Assembly: GCA_021371855.1 (NCBI GenBank)
Contig: JAJFVL010000010.1
Coordinates: 62,001-126,000, forward strand
Origin: Bacteroidales bacterium
GTDB lineage: Bacteria > Bacteroidota > Bacteroidia > Bacteroidales > VadinHA17
Direction: 5' to 3'
Length of the DNA: 64,000 nucleotides
A program made the position numbers and the translations under genes. Numbering within the stretch: the first letter of the stretch is position 1; each line of letters begins with the position of its first letter. This document shows positions 45,101-54,263 of this stretch, piece by piece. Below the pieces are notes generated by a model. The model saw nothing but the letters and a program-made list of their open reading frames with translations. It was not told the DNA's origin and ran no database searches.

Positions 45101-45250
45101 GGCGTTCAGTATGCCAGAGTTTTTGTTTCCGGGCAAAACCTGTTAACATTCACTCCTATCATAAATTATGACCCTGAAATAATCGATTCTCAAGCCTTAG
45201 ATTATCCTCAGCAGAAAGTCATTTCGGTAGGTGTAAATCTTACATTCTAA
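42119..45250 (+). CDS. SusC-like TonB-dependent outer-membrane transporter
   Basis: The 1043-residue protein has an N-terminal signal region (about 20-41), a carboxypeptidase-regulatory-like domain (about 56-135, VSGKVTDSQTGDALPGVSI), the SusC signature LEEVVVIGYGTQKK, a plug domain (NIYVRGISS, PLLVVDGIPRG) and a long beta-barrel ending in VISVGVNLTF. With SusD downstream it imports oligosaccharides across the outer membrane using TonB energy. It is the only SusC gene in the window and so is the likely entry gate for the products of units 1 and 2. The ATG at 42119 is used; a shorter start at 42191 (MKISIV) would also leave a signal peptide. Confidence 0.96.
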   Translation: MKKNLNCFMLNKPQYNSFQRLFLAMKISIVILLCSFMNVSATSTYSLNIGESQQLKVSGKVTDSQTGDALPGVSIIIKNSTIGANTDANGIYSIAANREAVLVFSFIGYTPVEVSVGGRSVIDVKLESQVQGLEEVVVIGYGTQKKTSLTSAVSSIKADKLASIPAANVSESLGGRIPGLIVRQTTGEPGRDANNIYVRGISSTGSTSPLLVVDGIPRGFQNLDPNTIESFTVLKDAAAVAPYGVAGANGVILITTKRGKTGAPTITYNGFVGFQNSTVLPDLPTAYEYASLKNAASVNTGGKPLYSAYDLRKFQDGSDPDGHPNHNVYDELWAKNTPLTNHNIELTGGSDKVKYYASLGYQYQAGIWAPTYQDRYNYSMNIDADVTKTTKVSFNINGREQLNCSPTVSTGRLFELVHYSSPIKPLTFSNGQGGDYIWGNVFQSGQARTNVSQLYTQISLEQQLPFVPGLKAKGTIAFDPTTTRYKAFRTPTHLWSVDTTSTPYTYIDGIFEQTKPSLSQSNDYAQQFTYQASLTYNKTFGKSTFGALALFEAKSNNDTYFGAGRRNYNLTIDELSMGSSSLADLSNYGSSSSARQMGIVYRFTYDYAQKYFFEATGRNDGSYYFAKDKRWGFFPAFSLGWRISEENFMQNLTWLDNLKIRGSYGEVGSLAGSSFQFLSLYNVYGPAAVLDGGAVQAASEGTESNPNITWEKAKKTDLGFEATLWKGLLQIEADYFYEYRSNMLTSPTVIVPVEYGVSLSQVNAGKMDNRGFDLMINSNYNVSKDLRISITGNFTYAENKLLQVFETATTYNNPNRRITGRPLGTEFGYKSIGYFQVKDFDDSGNLLSGIATQPWGKVYPGDVRYQDTNKDGKIDSNDQVPIGKNDVPQIIYGISSTVTYKRFSFDVLFQGVGMTSIYGPNGYWHPFNNGRGAYKSNLDYWTPENPNASHCRLTPSPTSNNNQHSSYLMFNSRYLRLKSLNLSYSVPSILSKKVGVQYARVFVSGQNLLTFTPIINYDPEIIDSQALDYPQQKVISVGVNLTF

Positions 45251-45270
45251 TAATCTGAAATTAATAAGAT

Positions 45271-46938
45271 ATGAAAAATTTAATTATAAATGTTAAGGGT
45301 AAAATTGTATTGACATTGGTCATTATGAGCATCTGCATGATCTCTTGTGAGAAATATTTGGATGTAACACCTAAATCGAGTGTCTCGGATCTTACTCTTT
45401 GGACCGACAAAGGAAATGCAGATTTATTTTTGAATGGTATCTATGGAAGCATTAGAGGTCCAATAGATTTTTTTGATCATGGAGACAATTTTACTGATAA
45501 TTCTTTAAGTCAGTACCTTTGGGCAAATAGCAGAAGTGTTTATGTTATTGGTATTGAAACACCTGGTACTACTTCTTCATTACAAATGTGGAGCCAGTTT
45601 ACCAACATACGAAAATGTAATGTGTTCATTACAAAAGTAGGAGCCTCTAATTTAGATGAAACCTGGAAAAAGCTAAGACTGGCAGAAGCCAGGTATCTAA
45701 GGGCATATTTCTATTCGATACTTTGGACTACCTATGGAGGAGTTCCTATTATAACAGACGTATTAGACCGGAATACTCAGGGAGAGGAAATTTTCAGGGC
45801 ACGGGCTACTGATGCAGAAACATATCAATTCATTGTTGATGAATGTGCGGCTATAGCAGCAGATTTACCCAACAAACCAGGGAAAGGTAGAGCCAGCAAA
45901 GGAGCGGCACTTACCTTAAAAGGCTGGTGTGAATTATTCAATGCAAGTCCTTTGAAAAATCCCACAAATGATAAGGCCAGATGGGCCTTGGCAGCTGCTA
46001 CAAATAAGCAAGTGATGGATATGAATGTATATAGTTTGTTCCCCGATCATGCAACTATGCTGTATGAAGCAAATAATTTCAATGTCGAACAAATATTTGT
46101 CAAAACATATCAGGGAGGAACAAGTATCGGAAATAGCAGATCTGGTTTACAACCTATTGGAGTGGTAGGTGGAGCTCAACAATCATGGTCAGGTGTAAAC
46201 CCTACTCAGGAACTTGTCGATCAGTATGAAATGGCAAATGGATTACCTATAACTGACCCTGCATCGGGATATGATCCTCAACATCCTTATGTAAACCGTG
46301 AACAACGATTCTATGATGACATAATTTATGATGGATCATTCTGGGCGGGTTGGGAATCAGTATACTGGACAGGTTCCGGAAGTCTGAATGAACTAGACTT
46401 AAATCAAGGAGGCACTAACAGACCTTGTTCTTCCTATCATCCACGTAAAGCCATAGAAACGCAATATTATATAAATGGATGGAATCAACTAAGTAGTGCT
46501 AATTGGGTACTTTTCAGGTATGCAGAGGTGCTTCTTAGTTATGCGGAAGCGCAAAATGAGGCAGTTGGCCCCGATGCTTCTGTTTATAATGCAATTAATC
46601 AAGTAAGAGCGCGGGTAAATTTGCCTTCTTTACCGGCTGGCATGTCTCAGACTGAAATGCGTACTGCAATACTTAGGGAACGCAGAGTAGAACTTTGTTT
46701 TGAAGATAAACGCTGGCCTGATTTAATAAGACTAAAGTTGGCGGAGAAGCTTATTCCAGGTACGGTGCATACAATGCAAATAACGAAAGTGAATGGCGTA
46801 AAAGTTTATACTGTGGTACCAACAGGTGATAAAAACAGAAAATTTGATCCTGCAAAGAATTATCTGCTCCCAATTCCACAATCAGCGATTGATCGTAACA
46901 CTAAATTGGTACAAAATCCAGGTTATGGAAGTAATTAG
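45271..46938 (+). CDS. SusD-like surface glycan-binding lipoprotein
   Basis: A 555-residue SusD/RagB protein with lipobox CMISC followed by EKYLDVTPKSSVSD, the typical start of the family. RLAEARYLRAYFYSILWTTYGGVPI is the TPR-type core, and the C-terminal segment includes LRERRVELCFEDKRWPDLIRL. It caps the SusC barrel and binds the incoming oligosaccharide. It starts 20 bp after SusC, so the two are translated from one message. Confidence 0.96.
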   Translation: MKNLIINVKGKIVLTLVIMSICMISCEKYLDVTPKSSVSDLTLWTDKGNADLFLNGIYGSIRGPIDFFDHGDNFTDNSLSQYLWANSRSVYVIGIETPGTTSSLQMWSQFTNIRKCNVFITKVGASNLDETWKKLRLAEARYLRAYFYSILWTTYGGVPIITDVLDRNTQGEEIFRARATDAETYQFIVDECAAIAADLPNKPGKGRASKGAALTLKGWCELFNASPLKNPTNDKARWALAAATNKQVMDMNVYSLFPDHATMLYEANNFNVEQIFVKTYQGGTSIGNSRSGLQPIGVVGGAQQSWSGVNPTQELVDQYEMANGLPITDPASGYDPQHPYVNREQRFYDDIIYDGSFWAGWESVYWTGSGSLNELDLNQGGTNRPCSSYHPRKAIETQYYINGWNQLSSANWVLFRYAEVLLSYAEAQNEAVGPDASVYNAINQVRARVNLPSLPAGMSQTEMRTAILRERRVELCFEDKRWPDLIRLKLAEKLIPGTVHTMQITKVNGVKVYTVVPTGDKNRKFDPAKNYLLPIPQSAIDRNTKLVQNPGYGSN

Positions 46939-47089
46939 TATAAGAATTTCATTACATTAGTTAACGATTTTGAGTGGAATTAGTACGGAAGTTATTTTCA
47001 ATATGCCTTTTTCTAGTTCTGAGACCATTCTAAAAGTGATTAAGACTAATAAATTTAAAATTAAGACCATATTTTTTTCAGCATCATCT

Positions 47090-47119
47090 ATTAGCCCCAG
47101 ACTTAGGTCCGGGGCTAAT
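47090..47119 (+). terminator. Hairpin after susCD
   Basis: A perfect 9-bp outer stem (ATTAGCCCC at 47090-47098, GGGGCTAAT at 47111-47119) extends inward by a GAC/GTC pair. The following T-tract is weak, so it may end or merely punctuate the SusCD message before the M28 gene. Confidence 0.6.
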
Positions 47120-47157
47120 TATAAATAATCTTTTACGGAGTTTTAAAACAATTAATT

Positions 47158-48195
47158 ATGATTACTCATAAACAATTACTAACATTCTTGATAGCCATAG
47201 GAATCAGTACGGTTTTTAGTTCAGCTCAATCTTGTTTTACTAAAACTTCTAAGACAGATAAAAATTATGAATCGGCTTATAAGTCTCTGTCTACTAAGGT
47301 TGATAAAGAACGAATTAAGAAGAATGTTTATTATCTATCGAAAGATCCGTTGCCACGACGCGTCTTGAACTGGTCAATTCCCGGGCATTCTCTTCCAAGT
47401 CTTTATGAGGCAGATGCCTGGATAATACAACAACTCACAAGCTGGGGATATGCACCTGCGACTGACGATACTAAAGTACGAGCCTATGGGCGGGATTTTT
47501 CAAAACCTGTGCATCATCAATATGCAACTCCGCCGGATGATGCTCCCTGGTTTACTGCGCACAACATCATTGCAGGAAAAAAAGGGACAGATTATCCAGA
47601 TGAGTTAATCGTTATTCTGGCTCATAAAGATTCACAAAGTTGGATCGCCTCACCAGGAGCTAACGATAACGCTATAGGCACTTGTGGTGCATTGGAGCTG
47701 GCCAGGGTTTTAAGTAAATATAAACCAAAGCATACGATACGGTTTATATTTTGCAACGAGGAACACACACCATGGACAAGCGTTACGGCAGCCGAAGCTA
47801 TAAAAGCTGCCGGGCTGAAAGTACTGGCAGCAATAAATATGGATGGAATAGGAGTCAAATCCCCTCAACAGGAAGGACACCTCACGAATGTGACACGTTT
47901 TACTACTGCTGAAGGAGAAAGACTTGCAGATTTGATGGACAGTCTAAATAGACGGTATGTTATTGGACTCGAGCAAACCAAGTATCGCGGTGATCGCCCT
48001 AACGATGATGATGGTTCATTTGTTAATGCCGGATTCCCCTGGGCAGTAGTTAATATCGGATCAATGCCATATGGAGATGAGAATTATCATCTTGAAGGCG
48101 ATACACCTGAAAAAGTGGATTATGAGAATGCAAAATTGACAGTTAAACTAACTCTGGCAGCTATCCTCCATTTGGATGCTTATGGCAGACCTTAG
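47158..48195 (+). CDS. M28 family zinc aminopeptidase, secreted
   Basis: A 345-residue M28 metallopeptidase. Two-zinc ligands are visible in order: AHKDS (His156), PGANDNA (Asp170), CNEEH (Glu201/Glu202), INMDG (Asp229) and YHLEGDT (His311). A signal peptide spans residues 1-23. M28 enzymes remove N-terminal residues from peptides; others are glutaminyl cyclases or act on small amide conjugates. It lies behind SusCD after a hairpin and may be transcribed separately. Its presence fits a substrate with a peptide part, such as a glycopeptide, but this is inference. Confidence 0.88.
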   Translation: MITHKQLLTFLIAIGISTVFSSAQSCFTKTSKTDKNYESAYKSLSTKVDKERIKKNVYYLSKDPLPRRVLNWSIPGHSLPSLYEADAWIIQQLTSWGYAPATDDTKVRAYGRDFSKPVHHQYATPPDDAPWFTAHNIIAGKKGTDYPDELIVILAHKDSQSWIASPGANDNAIGTCGALELARVLSKYKPKHTIRFIFCNEEHTPWTSVTAAEAIKAAGLKVLAAINMDGIGVKSPQQEGHLTNVTRFTTAEGERLADLMDSLNRRYVIGLEQTKYRGDRPNDDDGSFVNAGFPWAVVNIGSMPYGDENYHLEGDTPEKVDYENAKLTVKLTLAAILHLDAYGRP

Positions 48196-48287
48196 GGAAA
48201 TTTTGTAAAATTCAATTCGGTACGAAATTTTAACTCCTTATTTATTATTAATATGCTGATATTGTTTAATTTAATAATTTATTCCAC

Positions 48288-49214
48288 ATGAAAAATATAT
48301 TTCTTTTCCTGATATTTGTCTGTAGCATATGTTCAGCACAGGATGCAAAGAAAGATAATAATGTTTTAAAAGATATTCATTTTACTGTAAGAATCAATTT
48401 GAAGTTTTCCGATAATTTTTCAAATGCATTAGAAGTTGAAGATTCTGACAGTCTATATTTTGATCAGGCAATTTTGAAACTTCCGGAAAATTATTCTGAC
48501 ACAGGTACGCCAGTGAGGTTAGTTTATCTGGCACATGGAGCAGGGGGAGGGGTGACAGACAGCTCCTGGGCCTGGAATAGATATTCAATTTTAGATAGTT
48601 TGCTTGAAAATGGTTATGCCTGTTTTGATGTAAATGGAGGGCCATCTCTTGAAAATGTCGGAGGAATCTGGGTGGTTCAATCTGCTTTTAAAGCTTATGA
48701 AAAGATCATATCCAAATACAATGTTTATGATAAGATATTCGTAATTGGCGGTTCAATGGGTGGACTGTCCTCAACAAATTTCGTGTATAAACACAGCAAC
48801 ATTATTTTAGCACATGGAATGTTCAGCCCTGTTCTCGATCTGTATGACCAGGCTTGGAAAAATCCCTGGTACTCTACTACAAGAAAAGCCATCGCGAAAG
48901 CTTTCAATTTTACTGACCAATCAGGAACTAAATGGGAACCAGATAAAATTATGGGGTGGAATCCTTATTTTATTAATACGTTTTGCAATGAGAAAGATAC
49001 ATTTAAGATATATCCTGTTCCGGTAAAAATATGGCATGGAACTGAAGATAAATCAGTAAATCCGATTTACTCACGAAATTTTCAGAAATATATTCAAAAC
49101 GCAAACGGATATTGCGAATTACGGGAATTTAACAGTAACAATCATGGATTAAGCGGTGGAAGTCCCTATATAAACAGGGAGCTTATTTTGTTTTTTCGCA
49201 GGTTTGATAAATGA
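48288..49214 (+). CDS. Secreted alpha/beta hydrolase (esterase-like)
   Basis: A 308-residue alpha/beta hydrolase with a signal peptide (1-17). It has the oxyanion segment YLAHGAGGG, nucleophile elbow IGGSMGG (Ser156), acid IWHGTEDKSV (Asp254) and base NNHGLS (His286), a complete triad. The Gly-rich HGAGGG loop and a prolyl-oligopeptidase-like layout suggest an esterase for acylated sugars or a small peptidase. It is 92 bp downstream of the M28 gene. The exact substrate cannot be read. Confidence 0.82.
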   Translation: MKNIFLFLIFVCSICSAQDAKKDNNVLKDIHFTVRINLKFSDNFSNALEVEDSDSLYFDQAILKLPENYSDTGTPVRLVYLAHGAGGGVTDSSWAWNRYSILDSLLENGYACFDVNGGPSLENVGGIWVVQSAFKAYEKIISKYNVYDKIFVIGGSMGGLSSTNFVYKHSNIILAHGMFSPVLDLYDQAWKNPWYSTTRKAIAKAFNFTDQSGTKWEPDKIMGWNPYFINTFCNEKDTFKIYPVPVKIWHGTEDKSVNPIYSRNFQKYIQNANGYCELREFNSNNHGLSGGSPYINRELILFFRRFDK

Positions 49215-49358
49215 TTTAATTCAGTAGTACCCACATTTGTTTTAGTGGAAAATAATAACAATTGTATACTCTTTGAGCTATTTTGGAGTTTTGAAAACTA
49301 ATATGATTTATATAGCTCAAATAGATAATAGGTATTTTAATAGAACAACCTGATCTTG

Positions 49359-50849
49359 TTAATCTGCACTTTTAAAGGTGGCATTTACAGGTTCAGATGC
49401 GGTTATTTTCATGAGTTTTCTTGGATTTAATTCTACTCTGGAAGTGACCAGTTCAGGAAGATTATACGATTTCAGAAAGTTAAAATAAAATCCGGGTTTT
49501 CTTTGTGGTAATATAAATGGCTTATGTGCCTTGCCCGAAGAATCAAAATATGAAAAATATGGCCGTGTATATAAACCATCTTCCCTTCTACTGCTGAATA
49601 CAATCCATCTCCCTGTAGATGACCAGGTATGAAAACTTTCAGTATTAGAACTGTTTATTTCAGGTTTTGATATTTTTCTATTAGTAAGATCAAGAAGGTA
49701 AAGATCGCTTTCGGGGTGCCATATTGAGAAATTTCCATAATTAAACATACAAAAGAGAAGATATCTTCCATCGGGTGATATTCTTGGGAAGGAAATAGTT
49801 TTACCCTGATATGATGCTACATATATAGTATCGACTAGTCCAAAACTGCAACTTTCAGGATCGAAAGCAATACGAAACAGATCGTATCGGGTCTGGTAAA
49901 ATATATCTGCAGGTTGTTTTTTAGCACAGCAAAAATATAGGTAGAGACCATCAGGAGACCAGGTGGGAAATGTTTCCAAGCGATTGGGATCTGATAGAGC
50001 CTCACAAGTGGTAACAATATTCTTTTTTGTATTGTAGACAATAATATCCGACAGGGTATCATAAACTTCAATTTTTTTACCGGGTGTGGCATGAAAACTT
50101 TGAACAGTATTATTTGTTGAGTAGGCTATATAATTTCCTGAGGGATGCCAGGAAGAATAGACACCAGGTGAAATTGTGTTTTTTGTTTTAGTATTTATTT
50201 TTGTAAGATTCTGATTGCGATATATGATAGTACCGCCATGTTTCCCCCTCATATGGAACATCATTGTATTACTGTTGTTTTTACAGAATGTGTGGCAGTT
50301 CATACAATTACCATCACTTAAACTGTTAAGCATAATGGGTGTTTCTTCAAAATTTTCAAGATTTCGCTGATAAATGCCCATTTTGTTATAGGTTTCAAAC
50401 CCTGGTTCTATAAGCCTGTATGCCAGATAATTATCAATAGAGTCTGATGTCACATTATTCGTTATAGTATTATATTTTACCCATTGTTGAGATCTTTGGA
50501 CAAAAACATCCATGAAGAATTTTCCCGGAACAGTAGTCTGTAATAACTTGGTCCATTTTTTTTGAGGGATATCGATATTCCCGTCTTTTGATCGGATTAT
50601 GAAATCAATTCCATTTGAATTATGAAACCTGACCATGTATTGATCTGAAGTTTCATCTATATTGAAATTCAGTGGAGCAATATTTGGAGGAATTGAAATG
50701 GAAGTATAATCTGGATTTAAAACAACATTTTGATTTATTTCTGTGAAATGAGGCAACTTTTGATTGCAGCTTATATTAATAAGAAACAACGCAATTGAAT
50801 AAATGTAAATTGATGTTTGTTTATAGCTTAAATTGATTGTTTTTTGCAT
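49359..50849 (-). CDS. TolB/PD40-like propeller lipoprotein with a c-type haem motif
   Basis: The 496-residue protein has a lipobox-type leader (INISC, Cys28). Its propeller repeats are of the PD40/TolB kind (YSSWHPSGNYIAYSTN, FPTWSPDGLYLYFCC, FPRISPDGRYLLFCM, FHTWSSTGRWIVFSS). Before the propeller lies a CxxCH motif, NCMNCHTFC (Cys182, Cys185, His186), followed by several Met/His residues that could be an axial ligand. That is the covalent haem c signature and implies a small cytochrome-like insert. It lies 2 bp downstream of the membrane protein on the minus strand, so they form an operon. A role in surface electron transfer or redox sensing is possible but unproved. Confidence 0.75.
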   Translation of the reverse strand: MQKTINLSYKQTSIYIYSIALFLINISCNQKLPHFTEINQNVVLNPDYTSISIPPNIAPLNFNIDETSDQYMVRFHNSNGIDFIIRSKDGNIDIPQKKWTKLLQTTVPGKFFMDVFVQRSQQWVKYNTITNNVTSDSIDNYLAYRLIEPGFETYNKMGIYQRNLENFEETPIMLNSLSDGNCMNCHTFCKNNSNTMMFHMRGKHGGTIIYRNQNLTKINTKTKNTISPGVYSSWHPSGNYIAYSTNNTVQSFHATPGKKIEVYDTLSDIIVYNTKKNIVTTCEALSDPNRLETFPTWSPDGLYLYFCCAKKQPADIFYQTRYDLFRIAFDPESCSFGLVDTIYVASYQGKTISFPRISPDGRYLLFCMFNYGNFSIWHPESDLYLLDLTNRKISKPEINSSNTESFHTWSSTGRWIVFSSRREDGLYTRPYFSYFDSSGKAHKPFILPQRKPGFYFNFLKSYNLPELVTSRVELNPRKLMKITASEPVNATFKSAD

Positions 50850-50851
50850 TA

Positions 50852-52627
50852 TTATTTATTGTTAATGAATTGAAGATAATACCAGTAAGATTTCCCGTGT
50901 CTTTTATTAAGTTCTTTTGCAGCCACATAAGGGTTGTTCCTATATTTTGCATATATAGTAGCGTACTCCTTAAATCTCCGGATAGTTTCTGGTCTGAATG
51001 AATACCCTTCTGGTACAAGATTTTTATTTTCATAACTATTATAAAATAGCAGGGCTTCTTCGAAATGTACAGGTATTTTGGTATAGCCAAAGTCTTTTAT
51101 CCTTTGAATATTTCTGGCAAATTCTTCAAGATTTTTCTCGAGAAGCATGGAAGCCATAAAATACTCATAAGCCATCTTGTTTTCAGGGTGGTTAATCAAC
51201 AAATTATGTAGATTCATGTGATTATCATTAGAAAAAAAATCTGAATGGATCAATAAACTTCGGTTTTGTGATATTTCAGGATCATTTTTAGCCAAATCAG
51301 GATCAGACAGATATGTGCCATAATGTTGTGCCCATTTCCGATAAAAAAGCGTCTGGTTTAAAAAATTTAAATATTTTTTTGCAACAGGATAGTCTCCATT
51401 TGTTATACTTGTAACAATCAATCTTTTCAATGATCTTGGATTTATTCCTTTTGCTACCATAGCTTCGAAAGCCCAGCGATAGGCTTCGTTTGTATATGAT
51501 AAATAGTAGAATACTTCACCTCCAAATTGGAGACTTGAATTTTGTTCCCATTTGAGCCTTAATCCATTTACTCCTATCTGTGGATAGCTAAACATTTTAT
51601 TGGACATCCTCCCTGTTTCGTACAACGCCAGATTTGTATAATAAATCACAAGCCTGTTGTTCCCGGGGTACTGGTCTGACAACTTTAGGACTTTTTCCCA
51701 TTCAGCCTGTTGAACATAATAGTCAATTCCCAGCATAATCTCTGCCTTTTTACTAAAAGCATAGTTGTAGACAGTAAAGCTCATAAGTGCAAATATTAAG
51801 GCGCTTACCAGAGAAGACGCTAAATGCCATGCGGGAATCCTGTTCTTAGTTGAACTAATCTTATTTAGAAAATAAATAAGGAGCAATAAAAATGGATACC
51901 AAACAAGCAGTAATATTAATGCATAAAGGGAATATGAATGCAATTCAAAAGGAACAGGATAGGTGAAAATTTTGTTGTCTGGAATGAAATAAATAAAATG
52001 TGCTGAAACATAGGGTATTAATGCTCCTGTAATGATGAACAAAATAAAAATAATGCTTCGATTCTTCTGTTTTCTGAAAAGTAATTCGTGGAGTGAACAT
52101 AATAATACTGCCGGAACAGAATAGCCACCGATAAGTAAGTAAAGAATAGGCCATCCGGCAAAATAAAAAATATATCGGAGTACTGATTTATTGATTGTGA
52201 TATATAAGGAAAAAAAGGAAATAAGCAATAAAAATCCTATTGACTGGCTAAATGTGAATAATTCATTGCTCTGCAATATCGCCAGAAGCCATACCGGTAC
52301 AAAGGCTATGGTAGTGTTTTTTAAATCGTGTTTCCTGTAAATGTAATCTGAAAATACGAAAACTACAAAAGCATTCAATGTAATAATAAACGCTCCAGCC
52401 CATGAAAAGATAAAAAATTGAGTAAGAAAACTTCCGATATAATTGAGTATTCCTCCTGGTAACGAAAAAAAATCTTTAACATAATCAAGATTATAAAGGA
52501 ACAACTGATCTTGTTCGAGGTGCTGAACGTGATATCGGTTAAAAATGCCAAAATAGAGGAAGAAAATAATGAACATGCTTAGGAGAAGCAGATGTTTTGA
52601 AGTTTCTTTTTTTTTTGGTTGGATCAT
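50852..52627 (-). CDS. Multi-pass membrane protein with soluble C-terminal domain (DUF6057-like)
   Basis: The 591-residue protein has about ten membrane spans in its first 300 residues (starting KHLLLLSMFIIFFLYFGIF). A helical, probably TPR-like, soluble domain of about 280 residues follows (repeated W/Y-A-x-x patterns such as YRWAFEAMVAKGI, KMAYEYFMASMLLEKNLEEFA). It resembles a Bacteroidota family that I recall as DUF6057, often next to TolB-like propeller proteins; I am not certain of that label. The layout recalls membrane proteins that build or export surface sugars (PMT- or YfhO-like), but no catalytic motif is clear. It is the first gene of the two-gene minus-strand operon. Confidence 0.6.
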   Translation of the reverse strand: MIQPKKKETSKHLLLLSMFIIFFLYFGIFNRYHVQHLEQDQLFLYNLDYVKDFFSLPGGILNYIGSFLTQFFIFSWAGAFIITLNAFVVFVFSDYIYRKHDLKNTTIAFVPVWLLAILQSNELFTFSQSIGFLLLISFFSLYITINKSVLRYIFYFAGWPILYLLIGGYSVPAVLLCSLHELLFRKQKNRSIIFILFIITGALIPYVSAHFIYFIPDNKIFTYPVPFELHSYSLYALILLLVWYPFLLLLIYFLNKISSTKNRIPAWHLASSLVSALIFALMSFTVYNYAFSKKAEIMLGIDYYVQQAEWEKVLKLSDQYPGNNRLVIYYTNLALYETGRMSNKMFSYPQIGVNGLRLKWEQNSSLQFGGEVFYYLSYTNEAYRWAFEAMVAKGINPRSLKRLIVTSITNGDYPVAKKYLNFLNQTLFYRKWAQHYGTYLSDPDLAKNDPEISQNRSLLIHSDFFSNDNHMNLHNLLINHPENKMAYEYFMASMLLEKNLEEFARNIQRIKDFGYTKIPVHFEEALLFYNSYENKNLVPEGYSFRPETIRRFKEYATIYAKYRNNPYVAAKELNKRHGKSYWYYLQFINNK

Positions 52628-53220
52628 CAGTAATAATGTTTTCCAAATTTATAAAAATAATGACACTTTCCCCTGTTTTTTGCGACCAGAGAAATTTCTT
52701 CCATAAACCAATAATATAAAACAGATCTTTACAATTTTCAGTGATAGATAACTGAAAACATAAAAATGCTACTCATTTTTAAATTAAGGAATGTTTTGTG
52801 TTCAGATCATTTGATTAGCATTTTTTTAAGTTGAATTATAGGAGAATATGAGCAATACTTTAAATAAAAAATCAAAATTTAAGATTATTCAGTAAAATTA
52901 GCAGGCACGAACAAATTTAAAAACCGGGGATTTCCTTGATTACATCAGTGGCAGCATGAATTTTTATATAATAATCTTCCTTTTGGAATACAAATTATAC
53001 AATTGGTTATAATAATATTTATATTTGAAAATATTGAACAAAGAATTTATTGTCAAATTAGAAGAATAGGTTATGCGTTTTTTATAACTATAAATGTATA
53101 AACCAATTGATTGCAATACATAAAAAGTATTCAGAAAGATAATTTATTAAAAACTTTATGCTTCTCCTGTAACTTTGGAAGAACTGTTGCATCCGACTCT
53201 AGACTAAAAATTATTTACGG
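52628..53220. other. Divergent promoter region with a separated inverted repeat
   Basis: This 590-bp A+T-rich region lies between the divergent membrane-protein and AraC genes. CAATTGGTT (53000-53008) and AACCAATTG (53101-53109) form a perfect 9-bp inverted repeat 92 nt apart, a possible looped operator for the AraC-type regulator. A 15-codon frame with a good Shine-Dalgarno site (GGAG before an ATG near 52848) is too short to call. Nothing else was seen. Confidence 0.4.
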
Positions 53221-54117
53221 ATGAAACCAATATTTGAAAAAATAAATAAGCACGAAGATCAGTCCTTCTATCTTGAAGAAGTTATTAAACCATATTTTGC
53301 TGACCTTTGGCATTTCCATCCCGAAATTGAGATCTTATATGTCCGAGAAGGAATTGGTACCAAATATGTCGGAGACAGTATTAATACTTTCTATCCTGGG
53401 GATGTTGTACTTGTTGGCTCAAATACTCCCCATGTCTGGTCTAGTAATGAAGATTATCTGGATCCGAGAAACAAGCTCATTTCAAATGCTATTTGTATTC
53501 AGTTTATGGAAGATTTTATGGGAAAATCATCATTTGAAATTCCGGAATTAATTAAAATCAGTAAATTATTAAATGAAGCAAAACGGGGAATGCAGTTTAT
53601 AAATCACACACGTGACATACTTTGTAAACATCTTGAGGACTTGCCTTCCCGGGTAGGAATGGATAGATTAATAGGTCTTTTGACGATTTTAGATATTATG
53701 TCGGCAGGTAATGATATAAAATACTTGTCTTCCCCAAATTACAAACCCAGTATAATAAATTCTGAGGATAAAGACCGGATGGAAACAATATTCCGATACG
53801 TGATTAAAAATTATTCCAACAAAATATCTTTGGAAGAAATAGCATCATTGGTAAGCCTGACTCCCCCATCGTTTTGTCGTTATTTTAAATCGAGAACGAC
53901 AAAGGCTTTTTCATCTTTTGTTAACGAAATTAGAATTGGAAACGCCTGCAAAATGTTAATAGAAAATAAGGATAACATTGCTCAGGTATGTTTTGACTCA
54001 GGATTCAACTATTTGTCAAATTTCAACCGGCAGTTTAAAAAGATAAAAGGAATGACTCCATCTGAATTTCAATGCAAATATAAGAACCATAATTTTGATC
54101 TAGTGTTTAACGATTGA
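53221..54117 (+). CDS. AraC family transcriptional regulator with cupin sensor
   Basis: The 298-residue protein has an N-terminal cupin fold (about 10-100; FADLWHFHPEIEILYVREG, YPGDVVLVGSNTPHVW) and a C-terminal double helix-turn-helix of the AraC/XylS type (about 190-290). The latter shows ISLEEIASLVSLTPPSFCRYFK and the family end motif IAQVCFDSGFNYLSNFNRQFKKIKGMTPSEF. The cupin would sense a small sugar. It is the only recognisable transcription factor in the window. It sits directly before the GH92 gene, which is its most likely target. Whether it also acts on the 42-bp elements is open. Confidence 0.93.
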   Translation: MKPIFEKINKHEDQSFYLEEVIKPYFADLWHFHPEIEILYVREGIGTKYVGDSINTFYPGDVVLVGSNTPHVWSSNEDYLDPRNKLISNAICIQFMEDFMGKSSFEIPELIKISKLLNEAKRGMQFINHTRDILCKHLEDLPSRVGMDRLIGLLTILDIMSAGNDIKYLSSPNYKPSIINSEDKDRMETIFRYVIKNYSNKISLEEIASLVSLTPPSFCRYFKSRTTKAFSSFVNEIRIGNACKMLIENKDNIAQVCFDSGFNYLSNFNRQFKKIKGMTPSEFQCKYKNHNFDLVFND

Positions 54118-54263
54118 TCTCTCATGTTGTAAATATCAGGAATAACCATTTTTTATTGGTTTTAGATTTAGACCCACCAGAATAAAACTTAATAGGACAT
54201 ACTGAAATTTGATTTTAAGTACTTTTTGCTATTTTTATGACCAATTCACCAAAAATCCATGCA

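Noticed and set aside
52848..52895. A 15-codon frame with GGAG before the ATG in the AraC upstream region.
   Set aside because: Too short and without any feature to distinguish it from chance.
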